From contig JAGWZD010000115.1 of assembly GCA_018968995.1 (NCBI GenBank), positions 1 to 6,586 of the forward strand: DNA of 6,586 bases, read 5' to 3'. The notes under the pieces were generated by a model. That model saw nothing but the letters and a program-made list of their open reading frames with translations, was not told the DNA's origin and made no database searches. Shown here one piece after another: positions 1 to 6,448 of the stretch (within the stretch, counting starts at the first letter, position 1; each line of letters starts with the position of its first letter). Made by a program: the position numbers and the translations under genes. This stretch comes from Bdellovibrionales bacterium (GTDB lineage: Bacteria > Bdellovibrionota > UBA1018).

Positions 1-732
1 TCCTCGCTTCAGTGAGGAAGTGCTCGGTTCACGTTTTTCAGGTTGAAAGGGCGAGACCGCAAGCGAGTCGATTTTCCACTCGTGTAAGAAGCTCGTCATC
101 GCAGAGTTTCCTGCGCAGAAAATAGATTTTTCAGTAGTGCGCTCCATGAGTTCAGGCGCAGACTGCTGGAGCGCATCGAGGCAAATTTCTAGCGTCTGAT
201 CGAGCGCTTTTTTCAAGGGCTCAGTGCCCAGCTTTTGAGCCGAGTGCAAGCGAGTCATCACATCTGAGCCAAACGGAACTTGTTTATTGAGAAGATGGGC
301 TTCCAAGAGAGGAGTGGTTGCTCCTTTTTCAGCAATTGCGACGACCACTCCGGTAGAGCCAAGATCACAAGCCAGAATGAGCTCACTTTTTGGATTTAAG
401 CTCGCTAATGCGGCTTCATTACGAAGAATTCGAGGTCTAGATTTTAAGCTCTCGGCGTTAGGCAATAACACCTCAAGGTTTGATCGCGGAATCGCCTGAC
501 AGGAGAGACGCCAGCCAGAGGCAAGTTCTGCCTCGCGAAAGGCTCTTCGATCAATGGGCGTAATTCCTAAAAATCCGGACTGAACCCGTACACGGCACTT
601 GTGACAGGTTCCTTTTCCCCCGCAAGCCGCATTGACCGGAACTCCAGAGTGTTGAAGGTAATCTAGAAGCTTTGCTCCCGGAGCGGCTTGAATTTCAAAG
701 CTCTCTCCGCGGCACTCTACTCTCAGCTTCAT
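1..732 (-). CDS. Partial [2Fe-2S] ferredoxin-ASKHA (DUF4445) protein, probable reductive activator of a corrinoid enzyme
   Basis: The visible 244 residues run open to the window edge, so the C-terminus is missing; family members are usually 500-650 residues. Residues 1 to about 90 form a plant/adrenodoxin-type ferredoxin domain with cluster ligands C37, C43, C46 (CGGKGTCHKC) and C78. From about residue 117 an ASKHA ATPase-type fold begins: a phosphate-loop-like LACDLGSTG (120-127 region), then FCAGNSAM (205-212) and SPFQP (227-231), which match the family's GN..M and PF.P landmarks. Known relatives (RamA/RACE type) use ATP and a low-potential electron to return inactive cob(II)alamin to cob(I)alamin. 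The ATG overlaps the upstream TGA as ATGA, with AGGA 5 nt before it, so translation is probably coupled to the methyltransferase/reductase gene. I infer that it services a cobalamin-dependent methionine synthase. The family is clear; the partner protein is not visible. Confidence 0.9.
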   Translation of the reverse strand, partial: MKLRVECRGESFEIQAAPGAKLLDYLQHSGVPVNAACGGKGTCHKCRVRVQSGFLGITPIDRRAFREAELASGWRLSCQAIPRSNLEVLLPNAESLKSRPRILRNEAALASLNPKSELILACDLGSTGVVVAIAEKGATTPLLEAHLLNKQVPFGSDVMTRLHSAQKLGTEPLKKALDQTLEICLDALQQSAPELMERTTEKSIFCAGNSAMTSFLHEWKIDSLAVSPFQPEKREPSTSSLKRG

Positions 733-2600
733 AGCAGTCCTGAGGTTTTCAGCGCGGTATCAATTCTTCCCAAAGGAGCGCTGATGCAGAAACCCTCGCA
801 ATGGGCTTCTAATTCCTTCATGACTCTCTGGGCGATGGCGATTCCTCTTTTTTCAGCCTCAAGGCGATCTTCGCCCGCTTTTTCCATCTCCTCGAGCACC
901 CAGTGGGGAACATGAACGCCAGGCACTTCGTTGGCCATAAATTCAGCATTCCTCAGGCTGACTAGTGGCCAGATTCCGATCACGTGTGGGCGATCCGTGG
1001 CACCCAATTTGTCTCTCCAGGAAAGATAAGATCGGGGATCAAAGATCGGTTGGGTGATGGAGTAGTCCGCCCCAGATTCCACCTTGTAGTTCCATCGTTT
1101 GAGCTCGAGCTCTGGATTAATCGCAGTAGGATTCGACGCCACTCCGATGACAAAGTGGGTGTGGCTTCCCAGCGAGTCGCCCCCGGGCGTGACTCCTCGA
1201 TTCAGGCAGTCGGCCAGATAGGTTAAACCGATCGCATCGATATCGTAAACGCCGGTTGCCTCGCGATTATTACCGAGCTTTGGAGGATCTCCGGTCACCA
1301 AGAGAACTTGGTGAATATTGGCAACAGAAGCGCCCAGAAGATCGGACTGCAGAGCAATGAGGTTTCGATCACGGGTGGTAAAGTGGGGGATCGCCGTTAG
1401 CTTTCCTCCAAACTTCGCTTGAACAACAGATGAGAGGTGAAGAGAGCTCACTCGGGTACTTGCGCGCGCGCCGTCAGGAATATTGACGAACTCGACTCCA
1501 GCTGAGGCAATTTGAGATAAGCCCTCAAGAAATTGTCCCAATTCAGTCCCTTTTGGAGGAAGCACTTCGATGGAGAGCACTTTCTTTCCGTCATCAAAGC
1601 GCGCCGCCAGAGGCGAGAACGAAGCCCGAGACTCAAGCGATGGGCGCGAGCGTTCATGAAAGTGCAGAGCATCGAGACTTTGATCTTCGGTGATTCGGAC
1701 CACCCCAGATGCACGAGCATTGGCCATACGAACAGCGTTTCGAATCGCGCGAACATGATCGGGCCCCGTACCACAGCACCCGCCGACACCTAAGGCACCT
1801 GCCTCGGCAAAACGCTTGGCGTATTTGGCCAAGTAGTCGGGGCTAGTCATATAAAAGTATCGCCCGTTGACCTGACGTGGGACCCCAGCATTAGGCCTGA
1901 CCACTACAGGCTTTTCTGTGAGTGGAAGTAAGCGTTTCAGTGAAGTGAAGAGGTCGCTCGGGCCATCACAGCAGTTAAGACCCAGTGCTGTCACATCCTC
2001 CCGCACGCCCACGCGTTCTGCGAATGCTTGAATTAAATGAGGATCGTTACTCTGAACCGAGAGCGAAGCCAGCAAGGGGCGCCTTTTATCGACTGAGCGA
2101 ATGCCATCGATTGCGGCAAGCAGCTCATCAACGTTCGTAAAAGTTTCCAGCAAGTAGGCCTCGAACGGGAACCCCTGTTGAGAGGCCTGTTCCGCAAGCT
2201 CAGCTACTTTGGCGAAATCCTGTCGAGCTTCATCGAGCCCGTAGGCTCCTAGAGGCTCAACCAAAACGCCCAATGGCCCGATGGAAAGTCCAATTTTCAC
2301 AGCTTCAGAGTTCTCGGTTCCCCCACGGGCTTCATTGGCGACTTTCAAAGCAGCTTGAAGGAGTTTCTCTTGCTGAGACTCAATGTCGAACTTCTTGAGC
2401 TGTGGCTTGGTAATAGAAAAAGTATTGGTCGTAATGACGTCGGCACCGGCCTGCACGTAGGTCTCATGGACAGCGCGAACATCTGAGGGGGCGTTCAGAT
2501 TGAGCTCCTCAAAGGGGCGATTAATGTAAAATCCCCGCTCATAAAGTTCAGTGCCGACGGCCCCGTCAAAGATGGTAATCTGCCCGGCCGACTTTAGCAT
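729..2600 (-). CDS. Bifunctional homocysteine S-methyltransferase / 5,10-methylenetetrahydrofolate reductase (YitJ-like)
   Basis: The 623-residue product is close to the length of B. subtilis YitJ. Residues 5-295 are the zinc-dependent homocysteine methyltransferase barrel: FDGAVGTEL (11-19), NTF (59-61), GLNCCDG (207-213) and GGCCG (273-277) supply the expected zinc cysteines C210, C275 and C276. A linker (about 296-338) follows. Residues 340-615 are a flavin-dependent MTHFR barrel, starting with SIEVLPPKG, where E345 aligns with the catalytic glutamate of MetF. Later come LLVTGDPP and YSITQPIFD. The reductase makes 5-methyl-THF; the other half transfers a methyl group to homocysteine. No pterin-binding, B12-binding or SAM-reactivation domain of MetH is present, so the methyl donor is uncertain (S-methylmethionine/SAM, or a separate methyl-corrinoid protein). 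Its ATG overlaps the end of udk by 7 nt behind a weak AGGGG. The next gene suggests the corrinoid option. Confidence 0.95.
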   Translation of the reverse strand: MLKSAGQITIFDGAVGTELYERGFYINRPFEELNLNAPSDVRAVHETYVQAGADVITTNTFSITKPQLKKFDIESQQEKLLQAALKVANEARGGTENSEAVKIGLSIGPLGVLVEPLGAYGLDEARQDFAKVAELAEQASQQGFPFEAYLLETFTNVDELLAAIDGIRSVDKRRPLLASLSVQSNDPHLIQAFAERVGVREDVTALGLNCCDGPSDLFTSLKRLLPLTEKPVVVRPNAGVPRQVNGRYFYMTSPDYLAKYAKRFAEAGALGVGGCCGTGPDHVRAIRNAVRMANARASGVVRITEDQSLDALHFHERSRPSLESRASFSPLAARFDDGKKVLSIEVLPPKGTELGQFLEGLSQIASAGVEFVNIPDGARASTRVSSLHLSSVVQAKFGGKLTAIPHFTTRDRNLIALQSDLLGASVANIHQVLLVTGDPPKLGNNREATGVYDIDAIGLTYLADCLNRGVTPGGDSLGSHTHFVIGVASNPTAINPELELKRWNYKVESGADYSITQPIFDPRSYLSWRDKLGATDRPHVIGIWPLVSLRNAEFMANEVPGVHVPHWVLEEMEKAGEDRLEAEKRGIAIAQRVMKELEAHCEGFCISAPLGRIDTALKTSGLL

Positions 2601-3235
2601 TCCAAAGCCCCTGAAATTTTTTTCGCCCAGCGGAGGACCTGATCGCTAAAGTTTGTTTCTCCGGAGATTACTTCGGTCGCGCAAGCCTTTGAGGGTTCTA
2701 CAAATAAGTCATGCATCGGCTTCACTTGCCTCTCGAATTGCTTTCGGATGCCCTCGGGGGTGCGACCTCGTTCTACCAAATCGCGTTTGAATCTGCGCTC
2801 GTACCTGGTGGCCTCAGAGGTCTCGATAAAAATACTCCAATCGAGGAGCTCTTGAATCTTGGGCTGTGACAAAATGAGTGTGCCATCGACAATGATCAGG
2901 GGTTTGGGCTCGAAAGCGCTGCGTTCCGATTTCCTTTGATGAGTTGGAAAGTCATAGATGGGCACTTGAATAGATCGACCTTGCCGAAGTTCACCAATAT
3001 GCATCGCCAGCAGAGGAAAGTCTAAGGAGTCTGGGTGATCGAAATTTACGTTCTCGCCGTCGCCTCGAAAAATATGGCTTTGATCGATGTAATAAGAGTC
3101 TTGAGCGAGTACTCCTGACATCCCAGCGCGCCCCTGAAGAGACTCGAAAGTCTCTCGAAGACCGCGGGCAAAAGTGGTCTTGCCCGATCCACTGCCGCCC
3201 GAAATTCCAATCACTCTGGTGCTGAAGTTCGTCAC
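2594..3235 (-). CDS. udk: Uridine kinase (uridine/cytidine kinase family)
   Basis: This 213-residue protein is a typical-length NMP-kinase-like P-loop enzyme that phosphorylates uridine, and often cytidine, to the monophosphate. The Walker A loop is GGSGSGKTT (13-21). QDSYYID (45-51) carries the presumed catalytic aspartate D46. NFDHPDSLD (64-72) and PIYDFPTHQR (91-100) are the nucleoside-recognition signatures. The arginine-rich lid is RRFKRDLVERGR (146-157). The usual EGI/EGIL turn reads VDGTLIL (115-121), with Asp in place of Glu. The start is GTG, supported by AGAAGGA 8 nt upstream and by the fact that the P-loop begins only 12 residues later. It lies 24 nt after upp, so uracil and uridine entry to UMP are side by side. 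I infer it feeds the same UMP pool that Urc1/Urc4 use, though ordinary pyrimidine salvage is the alternative. Confidence 0.92.
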   Translation of the reverse strand: MTNFSTRVIGISGGSGSGKTTFARGLRETFESLQGRAGMSGVLAQDSYYIDQSHIFRGDGENVNFDHPDSLDFPLLAMHIGELRQGRSIQVPIYDFPTHQRKSERSAFEPKPLIIVDGTLILSQPKIQELLDWSIFIETSEATRYERRFKRDLVERGRTPEGIRKQFERQVKPMHDLFVEPSKACATEVISGETNFSDQVLRWAKKISGALEC

Positions 3236-3243
3236 TGAACTGG

Positions 3244-3250
3244 TCCTTCT
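3244..3250 (-). promoter_or_regulatory. Shine-Dalgarno site supporting the GTG start of udk
   Basis: AGAAGGA on the minus strand ends 8 nt before the GTG at 3235. No ATG is available in frame before the P-loop, so this site decides the start. Confidence 0.75.
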
Positions 3251-3259
3251 ATGAACGCT

Positions 3260-3910
3260 TTAGGACTCCAGGGTATCATAAAGGCGATCGCCCGCATCGC
3301 CTAAGCCTGGAAGAAGGTAACCCTTGTCATTCATGTCCCGCTCGATATTGCAGGTATAAATCTCTACATCAGGGTGCTCTTCTTGTACCCGCGCAATTCC
3401 TTGCTTGGAGGCTAGGAAGCATACAAATCGAATCGGACCCACTTCGTACTCCTTCAGTCGCGCAATGGCAGCACAAGCGGTGTCGCCCGAAGCCAGTAGA
3501 GGATCCAAAATCAGGATCCGCTTCCCTTTGACGTTTTTTGGAAGTCGCAGGTAATACTCCACCGTCGCTTGGATAAACTTGTCGCGGTAGATTCCAATAT
3601 GGCCAACGGTCGCGAAGGGCAGAATTCTTAGCATTCCGCTGAGCATTCCTAATCCAGCGCGCATAATAGAAACCAAGACCAACTCTTCACCCACCACTTC
3701 GCAGGTGGTCTTTTCTAAAGGAGTGGTGATTTCCTGATGCTTCACGCTTAAATCTCGGGTCGCCTCGTAGGCCAGAAACTGAGAAATTTCCTCGGTGATG
3801 AGCCTAAAGCTGAGGGGGGTGGTTTTCTCATCTCGAAGCATCGTGATTTTGTGCTTCACCACCGGATGGCTGATCACGAGAACATTTTTCAGGTTTGGAG
3901 TTGCACTCAT
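3260..3910 (-). CDS. upp: Uracil phosphoribosyltransferase
   Basis: The 216-residue product has the full length and motif order of bacterial UPRTases, which make UMP from uracil and PRPP in the cytoplasm. SIMRAGLGML (81-90) and GIYRD (106-110) are strongly family-typical. The PRPP loop is ILDPLLASGDTA (134-145). The C-terminal uracil-binding stretch is GYLLPGLGDAGDRLYDT (197-213). The PRPP loop deviates from the usual DPMLATGGS, with S141 and D143 in place of Thr and Gly, which could mark a specialised paralogue. The ATG has AGAGGA 7 nt upstream. Its position right after urc1 and urc4 matches the role of the UPRT-like Urc6 in the yeast URC pathway, where uracil must be ribosylated before ring opening. 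I infer a catabolic rather than purely salvage role. The enzyme family itself is not in doubt. Confidence 0.95.
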   Translation of the reverse strand: MSATPNLKNVLVISHPVVKHKITMLRDEKTTPLSFRLITEEISQFLAYEATRDLSVKHQEITTPLEKTTCEVVGEELVLVSIMRAGLGMLSGMLRILPFATVGHIGIYRDKFIQATVEYYLRLPKNVKGKRILILDPLLASGDTACAAIARLKEYEVGPIRFVCFLASKQGIARVQEEHPDVEIYTCNIERDMNDKGYLLPGLGDAGDRLYDTLES

Positions 3911-3917
3911 TTTCGCT

Positions 3918-3923
3918 TCCTCT
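3918..3923 (-). promoter_or_regulatory. Shine-Dalgarno site of upp
   Basis: AGAGGA on the minus strand lies 7 nt before the ATG at 3910, in the 32-nt gap after urc4. A good site in a gap suggests upp is initiated independently rather than by coupling. Confidence 0.7.
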
Positions 3924-3930
3924 CGTTAAA

Positions 3931-3949
3931 ATCTAAAAAGATCTAAAAA
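3931..3949. repeat. 9-bp direct repeat at the urc4 stop
   Basis: ATCTAAAAA occurs at 3931-3939 and 3941-3949, separated by one G, giving a 10-bp period. One copy contains the urc4 TAG stop. Being AT-rich, it may be low-complexity drift. There is no GC-rich stem, so it does not look like a terminator. Confidence 0.65.
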
Positions 3950-5151
3950 ACAGTACCGTCACTGAGCAATTCCAGTGGCGGGTTTGAGGTTAGGGGTCTT
4001 TTTTCTTTGGCAAGTCGACGTCCAGCCCACCAGGTGCCACCTTCAAGCACTTTGGCTAGGGGCAGTTCTGAAGGAGTCATCTTGAGCTGACGTCGAACCT
4101 CTTCAGCAATTTTTTCGAGCCAAACCAAAGTCAAGGCTCGCCACTCCACGACCAGCTCCGAATCGGGGCGATGGGCTTTTTGAGCGAGAGAGGGATCGCG
4201 AAGAGAAATGAGGCCTCCATCCAGTACGAGTCCGCCATTCCGATATTCAGCAAGGCCCGTGAGCTCTTCAACACCGTTGACCTGAAAGCCGGCATCTAAA
4301 AGGGGCTCGATCAGCGAGTAGGTGAGCCACTGCGAGAGCTTATGAAAAGGAACTAGGCTTTCAAAGCTTCCAGTAGGCCCTAATCCTGAGTGAGTCCAAA
4401 CATCTCCCAGGGCCTGACCTTCAAGAGACAGTCGCCCCGGCCAAATAGGCCCCAAGGCTTCAAGCACCGCTTTCAGTAGAGCTGGAGCGGGGATGTTTTT
4501 TCCAAATTTCGAGACCAGGTAATCGGCAAGTGCTCCCACACGAGCTGATGGAAAATGAAGGGGATCGCCCGCGACAGTGGCTCCAAGAGTTTTCAGAAGC
4601 GATGCTCTTCCAGCACAACCCACCAGTGGGTTCGATTCACTGACCTGAAAAGCCTTTTCGAGCTTAGCAGCAGAGAAGGACTTCAGGCCCTCGGCATCGG
4701 CTCGAAGAGGATTTTTAAGATCAGACGAGAGTGCTCCAGATTCAAAAAGCGCCAGGCTTGCAACACCAAGCCCTTCGGATCGTGAAACGGTCTTTCCATC
4801 GGATTCGGTGAATTTCCAGCGATCTCCAGCCCCAGCATCTAGAAGCACGGATGGAATGACGAGATCCCATAGCGTCCGTACGGCCTCGAGCGGTTCAGCG
4901 CTCTTGAGCTGGGCTCGAAGGCCTGAAAGACGGTCTTTACCTCCAGCGCGAAAATGTCCCCAGCGTGAATGAAAAGGAACCTGTAGTGTAGGGTAATTGG
5001 ATTGAGTGACCTCAATCACCAAGCGAGCGACATCAGCGAGCTTCTCAGGATGAATCGCGAAATGAGTGCCGCCTCGTTCAGCAAGAGCAAAAACAGCACG
5101 TGTTCGCTCGCGAATGGCCTGAGGTGAGAGGATGTAATCGATTTTATTCAC
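3943..5151 (-). CDS. urc4: Urc4-type uracil catabolism protein (DUF1688)
   Basis: The 402-residue protein has the full family length and conserved blocks of DUF1688: SRWGHFRAGGKDR (62-74), SVLLDAGAGDRW (101-112), RSEGLGVASL (124-133), LGDVW (248-252), LVPFHKLSQWLTYSLIEPL (266-284), and a C-terminal WWAGRRL...PPLELLSDGTVF (374-402). No signal peptide or membrane segment is visible, so it is probably cytoplasmic. In Lachancea kluyveri URC4 is needed for uracil catabolism and its mutants accumulate ribosylurea. Its chemistry is not established, but it may act at or after that intermediate. The GTG start overlaps the urc1 stop as GTGA, with AGGA 8 nt upstream and AAAGGA further back. The overlap suggests tightly coupled production with Urc1. 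Confidence is high for the family and moderate for pathway membership; no reaction is assigned. Confidence 0.92.
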   Translation of the reverse strand: MNKIDYILSPQAIRERTRAVFALAERGGTHFAIHPEKLADVARLVIEVTQSNYPTLQVPFHSRWGHFRAGGKDRLSGLRAQLKSAEPLEAVRTLWDLVIPSVLLDAGAGDRWKFTESDGKTVSRSEGLGVASLALFESGALSSDLKNPLRADAEGLKSFSAAKLEKAFQVSESNPLVGCAGRASLLKTLGATVAGDPLHFPSARVGALADYLVSKFGKNIPAPALLKAVLEALGPIWPGRLSLEGQALGDVWTHSGLGPTGSFESLVPFHKLSQWLTYSLIEPLLDAGFQVNGVEELTGLAEYRNGGLVLDGGLISLRDPSLAQKAHRPDSELVVEWRALTLVWLEKIAEEVRRQLKMTPSELPLAKVLEGGTWWAGRRLAKEKRPLTSNPPLELLSDGTVF

Positions 5152-6419
5152 TCGTCGAGTCCTCGTCCTTTGACCTTGGTGAGCTTTTCTTGCTCGAGCA
5201 CTTTTCCAGGAGTGAAGTATCCAGCCGCCTTTTTGGCTTCCATTTCCACATGAGCATCTGGCGGAATCAGATCTGCAGGAATCTCCACACGGTTGATGAT
5301 CTTAATGCCACTGCTGACAATGGCATCGTGCTTCATGTCGGACATCGAAATGAAATTATCGATCTTGGTGATGCCTAGCCAATGAAGCACATCGGGCATG
5401 AGCTGCTGGAAGCGCATGTCCTGAACTCCGGCAACACATTCCGTACGAAGGAAGTACGTGGCTGCCGAGTCGCCGCCTTGCTGACGTTTTCTGGCGTTGT
5501 AAACGAGGAACTTCGTTACTTCGCCCAGGGCGCGTCCTTCTTTTCGATAATAGACAATTGCGCCCGAGCCGCCACGCTGAGCCGTCTTAATCGCTTCTTC
5601 AATTCCATGAGCGAGGTAGGGGCGGCAGGTGCAGATGTCTGAACCAAAAACATCCGAGCCGTTACATTCGTCATGAACGCGGATGGTGACTTCCTTGTTG
5701 GGATTCGAGAGGCCTTGTGGATCACCGAAAAAATAAACCGAAGTGCTTCCAATAGGTGGCAGAAACACTTTTAGATCGGGCCTAGTGACCAATTCAGGAA
5801 ACATTCCGCCAGTGTGTTGAAAGAGAGCTTTTCGAAGATCACCCTCAGAGACATTAAAGCGCGCAGCAACACCCGGGAGGTACCAGACGGGCTCGATGGC
5901 TGCTTTGGTGACCACGACATCATGGTTTTCTTTGATGAGCTTTCCGTCCACTTGAAGGCGACCTTTTCGAATCGCCTCCGAGATTTCCGGCATGTTGATG
6001 TGAGCCTTGGTGACGGCAATGGTTGGACGGATGTCATAGCCTTTATCGAACCAGTGCTTAAAGACTTCGGCGACATCTGCGCCAAAAGGATCAATCGATA
6101 CAATCTTGAAATCCTTCTCGAGAGGATTCCCAAACCACGATGGATGAGGGCCGATTTTTTCTACCGGCGCTGTGTTGGTGAGATCGGGCCGGTGCTCGGT
6201 ATTGAGTGCCCCTGCTGCGCTAGCTAAAGCACGATACACGGTGTAGCTGCCGCTATGGGTTCCAATCGAATTTCGGTGATCGAGATTCGTTGTGGTGGCG
6301 ACCACTGGGCCGCGCTGTACAGGGTCTTTGGCTCCCCACTGAAGAGGAGTCTTTTGTTTTCTAATTTGCCCCGGGTGCGAGGTGAGAACCACGTGGGATT
6401 TGCTATTGGTATGAGGCAT
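5148..6419 (-). CDS. urc1: Urc1-type GTP-cyclohydrolase-II-like protein of uracil catabolism
   Basis: The 423 residues are much longer than riboflavin-pathway RibA (about 200). An N-terminal region of about 215 residues, with no fold I recognise, precedes a GTP cyclohydrolase II domain (about 216-385). Zinc ligands C252, C263 and C265 sit in VHDECNGSDVFGSDICTC. Y290 in IVYYRKEGR and R336 in VQDMRF align with catalytic Tyr105 and Arg128 of E. coli RibA. The guanine-side TNNPxK segment of true GCHII is absent; the aligned stretch reads ISMSDMKHD (357-365). This agrees with a relative that opens a different ring. Yeast Urc1 is required for uracil breakdown, and the urc4 and upp neighbours point the same way. 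The tail 386-423 (DAHVEMEAKKAAGYF) is not part of RibA. The ATG has AAAGGAG 8 nt upstream. It might be misannotated as ribA. The substrate, probably a uracil nucleotide, is inferred. Confidence 0.92.
   Translation of the reverse strand: MPHTNSKSHVVLTSHPGQIRKQKTPLQWGAKDPVQRGPVVATTTNLDHRNSIGTHSGSYTVYRALASAAGALNTEHRPDLTNTAPVEKIGPHPSWFGNPLEKDFKIVSIDPFGADVAEVFKHWFDKGYDIRPTIAVTKAHINMPEISEAIRKGRLQVDGKLIKENHDVVVTKAAIEPVWYLPGVAARFNVSEGDLRKALFQHTGGMFPELVTRPDLKVFLPPIGSTSVYFFGDPQGLSNPNKEVTIRVHDECNGSDVFGSDICTCRPYLAHGIEEAIKTAQRGGSGAIVYYRKEGRALGEVTKFLVYNARKRQQGGDSAATYFLRTECVAGVQDMRFQQLMPDVLHWLGITKIDNFISMSDMKHDAIVSSGIKIINRVEIPADLIPPDAHVEMEAKKAAGYFTPGKVLEQEKLTKVKGRGLDE
5160..5171 (-). promoter_or_regulatory. 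Shine-Dalgarno region supporting the GTG start of urc4
   Basis: Inside the last codons of urc1 the minus strand reads AAAGGACGAGGA. The AGGA nearest the start lies 8 nt before the GTG at 5151, and a second AAAGGA lies further upstream. This supports GTG initiation within the GTGA overlap. Confidence 0.65.
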
Positions 6420-6420
6420 T

Positions 6421-6440
6421 TTTAAGTCTCCTTTAAGTCT
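6421..6440. repeat. 9-bp direct repeat in the aldehyde dehydrogenase-urc1 gap
   Basis: TTTAAGTCT occurs at 6421-6429 and again at 6432-6440, separated by CC, giving an 11-bp period. The pair fills most of the 29-nt gap, and the urc1 Shine-Dalgarno site spans the CC. It could be a small operator or a slippage duplication; no function is shown. Confidence 0.7.
6428..6434 (-). promoter_or_regulatory. Shine-Dalgarno site of urc1
   Basis: AAAGGAG on the minus strand ends 8 nt before the ATG at 6419. It fixes this start and lies across the junction of a 9-bp direct repeat. Confidence 0.8.
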
Positions 6441-6448
6441 AAAACCTT

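Noticed and set aside
287..915. Two plus-strand open frames (287-499 and 688-915)
   Set aside because: They are antisense to the ferredoxin-ASKHA and HMT-MTHFR genes, whose conserved motifs run through the same bases, and the translations look like no known protein.
1448..1789. Minus-strand 113-codon frame inside HMT-MTHFR, possible frameshift product
   Set aside because: The parent frame stays open and motif-rich across this stretch, so this is an out-of-frame shadow and not a broken gene.
729..2600. S-box (SAM) riboswitch upstream of the YitJ-like gene
   Set aside because: The gene starts inside the end of udk with a 7-nt overlap, so there is no leader, and I see no riboswitch-like structure elsewhere in the window.
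3911..3959. T-rich run after urc4 as a rho-independent terminator
   Set aside because: The only palindrome is the 6-bp AGATCT; there is no GC-rich stem before the T-run, and upp follows at once with a good Shine-Dalgarno site.
5814..6227. Open frame of 137 codons on the plus strand
   Set aside because: It is antisense to the well-conserved urc1 coding sequence, shows no recognisable motif, and no other gene in the window lies on the plus strand.
5148..6419. Annotation as riboflavin-biosynthesis ribA
   Set aside because: The protein is twice the RibA length, lacks the TNNPxK segment, and sits with DUF1688 and UPRT rather than other rib genes.
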